Shown in pieces: positions 1 through 8,259 of a stretch of 64,000 nt of DNA. The notes beneath the pieces were generated by a model. That model was not told the DNA's origin. It worked only from the letters and a program-made list of their open reading frames with translations, and did not search any database. The stretch is taken from contig CP093829.1 in the NCBI GenBank assembly GCA_033063855.1, positions 10,243 through 74,242 of the forward strand. The letters run 5' to 3'. Within the stretch, counting starts at the first letter, position 1. Every line of letters starts with the position of its first letter. This stretch comes from Smittia aterrima (lineage: Eukaryota > Arthropoda > Insecta > Diptera > Chironomidae). The position numbers and the translations under genes are program-made.

Positions 1-1
1 G

Positions 2-1184
2 CAACTTATCAGCTTTGCTCAGAAGTCTCAATCGATACAACTCACAGCAGCATCAGATATTCAAGACATTCTAATCAAAGAATCGATTTACAATGCAGTA
101 GGATTGGTAGCGTTCCATCTCTTTGATGATTTAGATTTCGACGCTTGGTTCACAACACAATTGATTTATGAGCTGAAGATTGAAGGAAGCACCTTTAGAG
201 TCTTACGAAAACGAATAATTGAAGTCATCGGACAATGGTCGGGTATCAAATTATCTTCAGATTTGAGGCCTGCGGTTTACGAAAATTGCTTAGAGCTCTT
301 GCAACCAACAGAGGATCTTGTCGTACGTTTAACCGCATCAAAAATATTAAAACAAGCACTTGAAGATTTCGATTCCTGTGCAGAACAATTTCTCGAATTT
401 CTTGAGCCTTCATTTACTCTTCTCTTCCATTTGCTGAAAGAAGCAAAGGAATGCGACACCAAGCTCGGTGTTATGTCTTTCATAGTTGAGAAGATGTCGA
501 TGTCAATTAAGATCCAGATTCCGTGTTGCAATTATCTCATCATTGGTATGTTTTACTCGATTACTTCAATAACTTTTATTCATGAGTGATTCATGAGAAC
601 TTTTATTACTCCTCAGCTTTAAGTCATAAGAGCAATAAGCGAGCTGCCCGAATCGATCTGCGAGTTCATCTATAAAGTCATTGAAATTTCAACCAACGTC
701 AATGACCCGTAAACAGTTTATTTGCTAGATGAAGGACTCGAGCTCTGGCTGCTTACTATTCAATATACTCCAACACCAAACGAAACTCTTCTTAAGCTTT
801 GCGATAATCTGTTGCCAATCATTGGTAAGTTTAAAGAAGTTTTTTGTTTTTAGTAGTGGAGTCAGTTAGCTTTGCACTTTAATTTGCTTCGAGTTTTGTT
901 GATTACTTGTGTTCGTTCTCGACGATTCCATTCGAATTCAGGTGTTCACTTCTTTCTAGAAAAATCAACGCTGAACCTGAAGAGTTGTCTATCCATCATG
1001 CAATCTTACATTCTCCTCTGTCCAGAGCTCTTTCTTCAAAAGTTTGGCAAGGAGTTGATATTTGCAAACTCTTCATTACAATGATAAAGGTTCATGCGAA
1101 ATATGCCGTCGAGCTTCTTCATTCAGTCATGATTGACATCACGAAAATTTCGGACAAACTTTCATTACATGACGAGAAATCTTA
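2..1184 (+). pseudogene. Importin-11 (RanBP11) gene fragment, broken
   Basis: Importin-11 is a karyopherin-beta nuclear import receptor built of HEAT repeats. The frame from base 2 reads through 'YNAVGLVAFHLFDD', 'IGQWSGIK', 'LRPAVYENCLELLQ' and 'ECDTKLGV', in the order of the animal family. After a probable intron (about 545-616) the match resumes at 'VIEISTNV' and 'LLDEGLELWL', but a TAA at 710-712 interrupts it where a sense codon is expected. A third block (about 940-1080, 'LNLKSCLSIMQSYILL') is followed by a frameshift. The part between the first two blocks is partly missing, and nothing recognisable follows 1184. The left end may continue outside the window. I call it a pseudogene because of the stop, the frameshift and the internal loss. 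An assembly error could mimic some of this. Confidence 0.75.
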
Positions 1185-1263
1185 GAGAGATCTTGGGCGA
1201 CTGTGGACATGTCGTCAAGTGACTCGATGATAAAAGCAATGTTTAATTAATATATCTTTATGA

Positions 1264-1800
1264 ACACAAAGTTTCAAGTTCTTGCTAAATTGAGAGTAGA
1301 TTTTCTGCCAAGCTAAGTTTAAAATCATTAAGTAATCGAACAATTCAATTCATTTCTTGGCGAGATTCTTAGACAAAAAAAATGGAACATTATGGAATTT
1401 GAATTTCATGAATTTGATTTTAGGGAAATGTTTATCAAATGCAATAAAGCTTGTTTAAATGAAATAATGAAAACTTTCTTCTATTGTTTCGTTCTATTGC
1501 AGATCGTAAATTAAAAAAAAAATTAAAAAAGTTTTGAAACCGAAAGTCGAACTCATACGGAATGAAGAAGAAAAAAATCTATTTTTACAATTCGAAGAAT
1601 GGTAACGTGAAAACTCAAATTATTTTGCTACCGTAACCAACACAAAAGCTACGATATCTCATGCGGATAGTTTAGGATTTGGCTTAACAGAAACCCAAAT
1701 TTTTCTTGACAAATAGTCATTGGCAAATGTACAAACCTCTAGAACGAATCTTTGATCGAGCAATCTGAAGTTCTAAAGAATGAGCTACAGAATGAGCTTG
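1264..1800. repeat. Long direct repeat, copy 1 (partner 3027-3560)
   Basis: This stretch is repeated, at high but imperfect identity, at 3027-3560. Shared landmarks in the same order are 'ttggcgagattcttagaca', 'gaatttcatgaatttgattt', 'ctattgtttcgttctattgc' and 'accaacacaaaagctacgat'. The left edge carries a few codons of Hsp90 on the minus strand ('SQFSKNLKL'), as in the partner copy. No coding potential is recognised in the rest of the unit. Confidence 0.85.
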
Positions 1801-1825
1801 GTCTCTTTTATTCTTTCAGTGGAAA

Positions 1826-2260
1826 AGTCTATCAATCTGCAGTCCAGCGACAGGAGAATGAGTACTCTCATCAGGTTCATCTATGTTTGGAACTGGGAAA
1901 GGAAAGCGATGACAATCCCATTTGGTGATTTCTACGATTGTTTTCGAAGCGTTGAATTTGGATTTAGGAAGGATTCTCGTTAACGACCTGGGAAATTTTT
2001 ATAAGGATCAAGTCATAATTTCATTTAGCTTGGTCGATAATGTACCTGCGAAAGTTGCTGAAATGCGAGAAACCTAATTGTTTCATAGCTAAGGTTACAA
2101 ACTTGTTCTTTTATTTCCCTAAGTTCTGATAGCTGTAAAAAGAAATTAAATTTAGGTCAGCATTTTGTTTTCAAGTTTCCAGATTCAATAATAATCTCGT
2201 CTGGCAATTCAGGTTCCCTTGATCGTTTTGATAGTAAGTTTTCATCCTTTTCATAATGCT
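1826..2260. repeat. Direct repeat module, copy 1 (partner 4108-4640)
   Basis: The sequence around 'ctgcagtccagcgacaggag' (1838-1857) through 'ggatcaagtcataatttcat' (2006-2025), and the later piece 'ctggcaattcaggttccct', recur at 4121-4310 and 4598-4616. The spacing to the other repeat modules differs between copies, so the duplication was followed by rearrangement. Plus-strand reading gives a broken frame ('SHQVHLCLELGKESDDNP') that looks like a decayed exon of a gene I do not recognise. Confidence 0.75.
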
Positions 2261-2679
2261 ATCCTTCGATTTGTTTAGTTTTTCATTTCTCTCTTCATAA
2301 TTATTAATTTTATATGAGAAATATCGGTCCACAGGTCCATCGCTCCATATCGGTTCACGTAATGATTTCTCGAGCGTCGGCCGTGAGAAATGAGGTATCG
2401 TGAGTGAGATAACGTTGTGACATGGAGCAAGTGGCTTGGAATGGTGTTAGATCTTCAGCATTCTTAACCTCCGGCGATACAATTACTGAATTAGACTATT
2501 TTATATCTTCAAAAGACATATCATTTGATTGCTTTGAGTCTTCAGAATCGTCGACATCAATTTGCATTATTGATCGTATCAGTTTGCTCATCTACCTTTT
2601 CTTTACAGAATGAATCTAATTGAGTTTTTACATCTGAGGAAAAATGTTGAGATGCTTCTTTAACAAGTCTCATTTCTAG

Positions 2680-3075
2680 CTGCTGATTCGAAGCACAATG
2701 CGCTTTATTTCCTCCTCGTCTTCTGGAAGCTCCAAACCCTCCATAGTGACGCAAACGAGTTGTTTGTCTTGATATTCCTTAAGTTGCTGCTTGACATATT
2801 CATCAATTGGTTCAGAGTATGAATTTCCGTCATGTTAACAACCTTGAATCTTCATTCCTTAACACGTTCAACGAAAGCTGTGTTGCTACATTGTTCCTTG
2901 CTTTCTCCAAAGATGAAGTAAGTTGATTTTTGGTTCTCTTAATACGACCGAAGTATTCTCCAAGAAAGCACAAATCGTCTCCGGAGCAACTCAGCGAGCT
3001 TAGCAATGTTGCTATAATCTTCATGAACACCAAGTTTCAAGTTCTTGCTGAATTGAGAGAAGGTTTTCTGCCCAG
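2680..3075 (-). pseudogene. Hsp90 (Hsp83-type) middle-domain fragment, broken
   Basis: Hsp90 is the abundant cytosolic ATP-dependent chaperone. Read on the minus strand from 3075, the frames give 'FSQFSKNLKLGVHED', 'IAKLAELL', 'FGESKEQ', 'AFVERVKE', 'SEPIDEYVKQQLKEY' and 'VTMEGLELPEDEEE', in family order. Together they cover only part of the middle domain. The match jumps between frames and crosses stops, and the ATPase N-domain and the C-terminal MEEVD are absent. Shorter pieces of the same region lie at 1264-1310 and 3998-4110. This is a decayed partial copy, not a functional gene. Confidence 0.8.
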
Positions 3076-3560
3076 CTAAGTTTAAAACCATTAATTAATC
3101 GAACAATTACATGCATTTCTTGGCGAGATTCTTAGACAAAAAAAATGGAACAATATGGAATTTGAATTTCATGAATTTGATTTTAGGGAAATTTTTATCA
3201 AATGTAATAAAGCTTGTTTAAATGAAATAATGAAAACTTTTTTCTATTGTTTCGTTCTATTGCAGATCGTAAATTAAAAAAAAAAATTAAAAAAGTTTTG
3301 AAACCGAAACTTGAACTCATATGGAATGCAGAAAAAAAACTCTATACTAACAATTCGAACACTGGTAACGTGAAAATTTCAATCATTTTGCTACCGTAAC
3401 CAACACAAAAGCTACGATATCTTATGTAGGCGGATATTTTAGTATTTGGCTTAACCGAAAACCAAATTTTTCTTGACAAACTGTCATTGGCAAAGAACCT
3501 CTAGAACGAATCTTTGATCGAGCATTCTGAAGTTCTAGAGAAAAAACTACAGAATGAGCT
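3027..3560. repeat. Long direct repeat, copy 2 (partner 1264-1800)
   Basis: Second copy of the unit described at 1264. It diverges from copy 1 near 3580: copy 1 runs on into the 1826 module, whereas this copy joins a different sequence that leads into the PHF12-like fragment. The join suggests recombination between repeat modules. Confidence 0.85.
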
Positions 3561-3654
3561 TTGTCTCCTGTATTCCTTATGTGGAAAGGTCTATCAAGTA
3601 GAATTTACTTTTACTTTGTTTTCAAATTTTTAGATTCAATATTTAACTCGTCTA

Positions 3655-3838
3655 AAGTGAAGGCAATAAGCTACAATAGTCACAAGATATTAGAGGCCCT
3701 TGTTTGCACGATTTGCTGCAGACATAGCAGAGCTTTGCAGAAAGTAGTATGCAACCATGAACATCGAGTTCGATTATTCTCTTATTTTTAACACGACGTC
3801 CATTCTTTATTTGTTCAATATAGTACCCGGAAATGGAA
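3655..3838 (-). pseudogene. PHF12-like atypical PHD-finger fragment
   Basis: PHF12 is the PHD-finger subunit of Rpd3S/Sin3-type deacetylase complexes. The minus-strand frame from 3838 gives 'HGCILLSAKLCYVC' followed by 'SKSC', 'GPLISCDYC' and 'SLL'. This Cys pattern, with 'PLISCDYC', is close to the second, atypical PHD finger of PHF12. The finger is cut off straight after 'CDYCSLL', where His and further Cys ligands should follow, and no other part of the gene is nearby. It is embedded between repeat modules. Assignment rests on one short motif, so it is moderate. Confidence 0.55.
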
Positions 3839-3840
3839 GG

Positions 3841-4105
3841 TCTCGAGCGTCGGCCGTGAGAAATGAGGATAGTGAATGAGATAACGTTGTGACATCGAGC
3901 AAGTGGATGGGAACGGTGTTTGTTCTTCAGCATTCTCAATCTCCGGCGATACAATTACTGAATTAGATTATTTTATATCTTCAAAAGACACATCATTTGG
4001 AAGCTCCAAACCTTCCATGGTGACGCAAACGAGTTATTTGTCTTGATATTCCTTAAGTTGTTGCATGACATATTCATCAATTGGTTCAGAGTCTGAACTT
4101 CAGTC
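3841..4105. repeat. Rearranged repeat module with a second Hsp90 scrap
   Basis: The piece beginning 'tctcgagcgtcggccgtgag' (from about 3840) repeats 2368-2560. The piece 'cgcaaacgagttatttgtct' (4023-4042) repeats 2750-2769. The latter encodes, on the minus strand, 'SEPIDEYVMQQLKEY' and 'VTMEGLELP' of Hsp90, with a stop (TAA) where copy 1 has Gln. The two modules are about 165 bp closer together here than in copy 1, so there was an internal deletion. Confidence 0.75.
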
Positions 4106-4107
4106 AT

Positions 4108-4640
4108 GTCTATCATTCTGCAGTCCAGCGACAGGAGAATGAGTACTCTCATCAGGTTCATCTATGTTTGGAACTGGGAAAGGAAAGCGATGACAATCCC
4201 ATTTGGCGATTTCTACGATTGTTTTCGAAGCGGTTGATTTTGGATTTTGGAAGGATTCTCGTTAACGACCTGGGAAAATTTATAAGGATCAAGTCATAAT
4301 TTCATTTAGCTTGGTCGATTATGTACCTGCGAAAGTCGCTGAAATGCGAAAGCCTAATTGCTTCATCGCTTTGGTCACACAACTGTTCTTTTATTGCCTT
4401 AAGTTCTGATGGCTGTAAAATTGATATTTTTTAAAATTTGGTTGCTGTGTGGTTTGACGAAATTAAATTTTGGTCAGCAGTGCTGACTCGGCATTTTCTT
4501 AACATGCAGATTCTTGGAACGACGTTTCAAAGCAAACTGGTTTTTGATGGTACTTTTTCTTTGTTTCCAAGTGTTCAGATTCAATATTTATCTTATCTGG
4601 CAATTCAGGTTTCCCTTGATCGTTTGGATCTCTTTATAAT
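4108..4640. repeat. Direct repeat module, copy 2 (partner 1826-2260)
   Basis: Second copy of the module described at 1826. In copy 1 it lies before the 'tctcgagcgtcgg' and Hsp90 modules; here it lies after them. The order of modules is therefore permuted between copies, as expected from a head-to-tail array trimmed at different points. From 4640 to about 5140 I see no recognisable gene; a 72-codon plus-strand frame at 4757-4975 is not convincing. Confidence 0.7.
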
Positions 4641-5234
4641 GCTATCTTTCGATTTTTTTAGTTTTTCATTTCTCTCTTAATGATGATTAACTTCAATTTA
4701 ATGCTGAACATATTCTTGGTCACTGAAAATATATCTGAGTCTTTTACGAGGAAGCGATGAGGAAGCGTGAGAAGACAACTACAAAGATGACAACGCTTGT
4801 AGCGTTACTAAATGATCGCTGCATCATGAAGAAGATTAGCAAGTTGTTTGATGTCGATAATTTCACTGACAATGGTCAACATTATCCACTGTTGTTGCTT
4901 GTCTTCCAGCATTTGCATAAAGCTGGAAAGATGCTCAATGCTAGCAAAATAAATATCATGCAAAACCTTCTATAAATGAATCAAACACAATTATGACGCC
5001 TTGAGATATACTGACCTTGACTTCATTACCGTTTTGGTGACTGTTCTGTTGAGGTTTATCACTCCGGTGAGGAATTTTTAATAACATTCTTTGTTATGGT
5101 ATTTAATAGCACTTTTTATCTTCAAAATGAAACGACCCTGCAAAGGTGCCAGAAAAGAATCAAGTCGAAGCAGAGAAAAAGTTGTTAGTGTCCTTCGGTA
5201 GAATTTTGAATGCTTCCCTCACCGGACACTTAAA

Positions 5235-5545
5235 CTTGCAATTAAAAAGTTGATATGAGGTTCACGATATCGACGAAGAAAAGAAACCTCGACATATTTT
5301 AAGCAAACGACGGATCATACCTTTGCCACTATTCTGAGCTAATCCTGAGACAGTCGCGCACGCTTTATTCTCTAAGGGAACGATTGTCATGGCTCTTTAC
5401 TCTCAAACGACTTGTTTTTATAAAGCAATTAACAGGATTATGAAGTTCTCTTTGAAGACAGCACTTACAAAAATGGGTTCTCTGATCCGATGTATGTAAT
5501 TTCGATCAAACAGAAGAAGTCTTGACAAGCTGGAGACGAGACGCC
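5235..5545 (+). pseudogene. SGF29 (SAGA-associated factor 29) tandem-Tudor fragment
   Basis: SGF29 reads H3K4me3 for the SAGA and ATAC acetyltransferase complexes through a C-terminal double Tudor domain. The plus-strand frame from about 5253 reads 'YEVHDIDEE', 'RHILSKRRIIPLP', a TGA where a Trp codon (TGG) would fit, then 'ANPETV', 'ALYSQTTCFYKAIN', and after a frame change 'DYEVLFEDSTYKNGFSDP'. These are the core Tudor motifs in family order. The N-terminal half and the domain end are not recognisable. The stop and frameshift mark it as a pseudogene. It lies alone between the Hsp90/PHF12 patchwork and the Pabp2 piece. Confidence 0.75.
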
Positions 5546-6341
5546 AACTTCTTATCAATTCACAGCTGGAAAGACAACTCGACAAAATCTGGAATTGAAT
5601 TGAGCTTGAGAAGAGAAATAAAACCAAAAAAATTTTAATACAAATTCTTTTATTTCATTTCATTTCGATTAGCTTCTGGTTCTTGATTCTTAATTCATTG
5701 TTTTATTTCTTTGATGTGAAACTCTTCCGCCAACTTTTCTTTTAGATCATTTTTGTTTTTCTTTTGAGCGGCTCGGTGAAATAATGTTTTTTGACGAATT
5801 CATTCTTTTTTCTTTCTTTTATCTGCAAAAATATAGTAGTTTGGTTCTTAAGAAATCAAATCAAGTTAAATAGCATAGATTTGAATAGTGGCGAAGATCC
5901 TTTGATACAGCCATATGTTCAAATTAGCCATAAAACGTGCTAACAAAATAAAAACGAATGATGTTCTCCATTAAGCAATCGATTTGATTATTTCCTCGAT
6001 TGGGTAACAGTTTAACATAGAATAGTGCTCATTCAACAAAACTGTTCATTTGGCTAATGATAATAATGAACGGCCTTTTACTACTCAAAACATTTAGATA
6101 GGAAACTAGCGATACATTGATATTTAGAGGAACTACAAGACCAACAAACTAAGCAAGATCAAGCTAAGAAAATGAACACTATCCTTCATTACGATTTCAT
6201 TTGCAATGGACTCTCGATGTAACGCAACATCCTTTTGAGCAATTCTTTCACAGATAAGGAAGAAAGAGAGAAACTCACCTGATTTGACTGAAATGATGCT
6301 CCTTATAAAAATCATTGGACTGAGATTGATTGTGTTTATAC

Positions 6342-6715
6342 TCAGTAGGACGAGTAATAATTGCCGCGTCCTCTATATCTCCTAAAAGAATGGAATTTAG
6401 AAATTCAATTAAGTTAAAGTTTTCTCTGAATCCTTACATATTTTCACGTTCACGGTGTCCGCTATGGCAGCAAGCGCCTCTGCCTCTTGGAACTCCTCGT
6501 GGAATTCGGTTGGTAGTGCACAATCCTGGTCGATTGGTTCGCTTTGACATTACTTTGATCTGTCGTCCTCTGAAGAGAGTTTAATTCATTGCCAATGCAT
6601 TCTCAACAAAGTCCTTTGACCCGAATTCAATGTAAGCGAAACCTTTTGGATGTCCGTCGACCTTGTTGCAGAGGATTGTTACTAGATTAATGCTTCCGCA
6701 TCCATGGAAATGTGC
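6342..6715 (-). pseudogene. Pabp2 (nuclear poly(A)-binding protein, PABPN1) 3' fragment
   Basis: Nuclear poly(A)-binding protein controls poly(A) tail length. From 6715 downward the frame reads 'AHFHGCGSIN', 'NKVDGHPKGFAYIEFGSKDF' (RNP motifs of the RRM), 'FRGRQIKVMSKRTNRPGL', then the Arg-rich tail and 'RYRGRGNYYSSY' followed by a stop. An intron with normal borders (6382-6437) still splits the tail, so this is not a processed retrocopy. A TAA at 6583-6581 interrupts the RRM where a Glu codon (GAA) fits. The first half of the gene, including the start of the RRM, is missing. The copy cannot make a full protein. Confidence 0.85.
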
Positions 6716-6788
6716 TTTCAGTTTTACAAAATGCAGACATGATGTCAATGTCAGTTTCCATCAGCCTTTTCTTAAATTGCTTTTTGAC

Positions 6789-7205
6789 TACGCAACCAGT
6801 GGTTCAAGCAGCGCAAATTGCCAATGACGAGCTTTTTAAACCCAGCAAACGTCGCTACAACAATAAGAAATCTTCCCCAGGTGTAAACTCAACCAAAAAT
6901 AACGCAATTTCCAACGAATGGGTTTCGATGACGCAAAAAGGACTTTGGCAGCAAATCAAAAAGGAATTAAAGTCATACTGGGATTTTGAAATTGAATGTG
7001 ATTGCAATGTCGATAAGATTATTGAGCATTATAAGCTGCAGAAGATCAGCCTCTTGCGTGCCTTCAATATAAAAATTGGTCTACAAATTCTGCTGCGCGA
7101 ATATAACTTCGAATTAAAATAAGCCAACGTTCAATGAAGATGACATTATAAATGTCTTTCCGATCGTTAAGCTCATCAATCCAAGAACAACAAACGATGA
7201 TGAAT
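6789..7205 (+). pseudogene. clueless (clu, CLUH) internal fragment
   Basis: Clueless/CLUH binds mRNAs for nuclear-encoded mitochondrial proteins and positions mitochondria. The plus-strand frame reads 'SNEWVSMTQKGLWQQIKKEL' and 'LQKISLLRAFNIKIGLQILL', then 'REYNFE'. A one-base slip near 7118 then moves the match to another frame, which reads 'KPTFNEDDIINVFPIVKLIN'. Both pieces are consecutive in the clu family. The Clu domain before and the TPR region after are absent. It lies back-to-back with the Pabp2 fragment, about 75 bp apart. The frameshift and missing ends make it a pseudogene. Confidence 0.85.
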
Positions 7206-7247
7206 ATTCGAAAATAATGCTCTGACCGAAAAAAAATTAGTTGTGCT

Positions 7248-7458
7248 GAAGTTTCTATTTCGTTTAAGCGGAGCTCAAATAAAATATTCTTTACGCAAAA
7301 ATATTTTTACTCGAATGTGCAGAAGTTTCCATCTCGTTTAAGCGGAGCTCAAATAAAATATTCTTTACGCAAAAATATTTTTACTCGAATGTGCAGAAGT
7401 TTATATCTCGTTTAAGCGGAGCTCAAATAAAATATTCTTTACGAAAAAATATGTTTAC
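7248..7458. repeat. 74-bp tandem repeat, about 2.8 units
   Basis: Units begin at 7248, 7322 and 7396 with 'gaagttt', each followed by 'tcgtttaagcggagctcaaa' and 'aatattctttacg'. Units 1 and 2 are almost identical; unit 3 is cut short and more diverged near 7440. It starts just after the clu fragment and is non-coding. Confidence 0.9.
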
Positions 7459-7459
7459 A

Positions 7460-8085
7460 AAACGCTGTTCGAAAAATTCTCGTTCTTAAAAGCTCTAACA
7501 AAAATTATCCCAAACTTCAGCGAAACGCGATAAATTGAGCGGAACGATTTGAAGCGATTGTCAAACGAATGCAATCAATTTATACAAGTTCCAGGAAATG
7601 TGCGAAATTTATGACAGAAGAATTCGGACGATTATGGACTGACGATTTATCATAAAAAGTTAAAGATGTGGACGCTTTCGCATGATCTTCCTGCTTATTA
7701 ACAATGAAACTTTCAAGAACGTGAAACAAAGATCATCAACAAAAATTGTCGCGTAGTTTCCAGACTTCAGAACGAATATATGAGTGATAACAGATTGGAC
7801 CGATAACCCTTTTCCTTTGTGTGAAATTACACAGTGACACCTTACTATTTCTAGCTCGCGAATTAATTCCGATATCATAATTATTATGAGTCGCAATAAC
7901 ACGAAATAGTGAATATATTTCATTCGCGGCATTATTCTACTTATAGATATCTATGGAAATTATTTTGAAATCTTAGTCTTTGCGATGTAAACTGCGACGC
8001 ACTCAATATTTAAAACCTTTCGCATTGAAAACCCATTTTAACTTTGATTTGACAAAGAGATGTCAATGCTAAAAATTCGTTTTTT
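7460..8085. other. Decayed sequence between clu and B52 fragments
   Basis: No gene is recognised. A minus-strand frame at 7660-7932 (90 codons) has no match I can name. Given what surrounds it, this may contain further decayed exons beyond recognition by eye. Confidence 0.4.
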
Positions 8086-8088
8086 CAG

Positions 8089-8245
8089 ATGCGCACAAGC
8101 AGAACATGAGAAGGGTGAGTTAAGTTAGAGGACGAGCGCTGCAGATAATAATCCTTGAAGTCAATGTTGTAAAATCCCCATTCTTCTATGTTTCAGGGTT
8201 GTTGAGTTTGCATCAGCTTCAGACATGAAGACAGCTAAAGAACGG
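8089..8245 (+). pseudogene. B52/SRSF4-6-type second RRM fragment
   Basis: B52-type SR proteins are splicing regulators with two RRMs and an RS tail. A small exon (8089-8114) encodes 'AHKQNMRR'. It is followed by an intron with good borders (gtgagt at 8115, ttcag at 8196) and an exon encoding 'VVEFASASDMKTA'. Both pieces match the end of the second RRM of the B52/SRSF4/5/6 group, including the intron position between them. The conserved continuation (the KLDDTEL segment) is gone and the frame ends in a stop by about 8260. The frame across the splice is not cleanly kept. Only a scrap remains. Confidence 0.65.
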
Positions 8246-8259
8246 TACGTCGAATTTGT

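Noticed and set aside
2830..3033. 67-codon frame as an independent small gene
   Set aside because: It lies over the decayed Hsp90 fragment and is explained by reading that sequence in a shifted frame.
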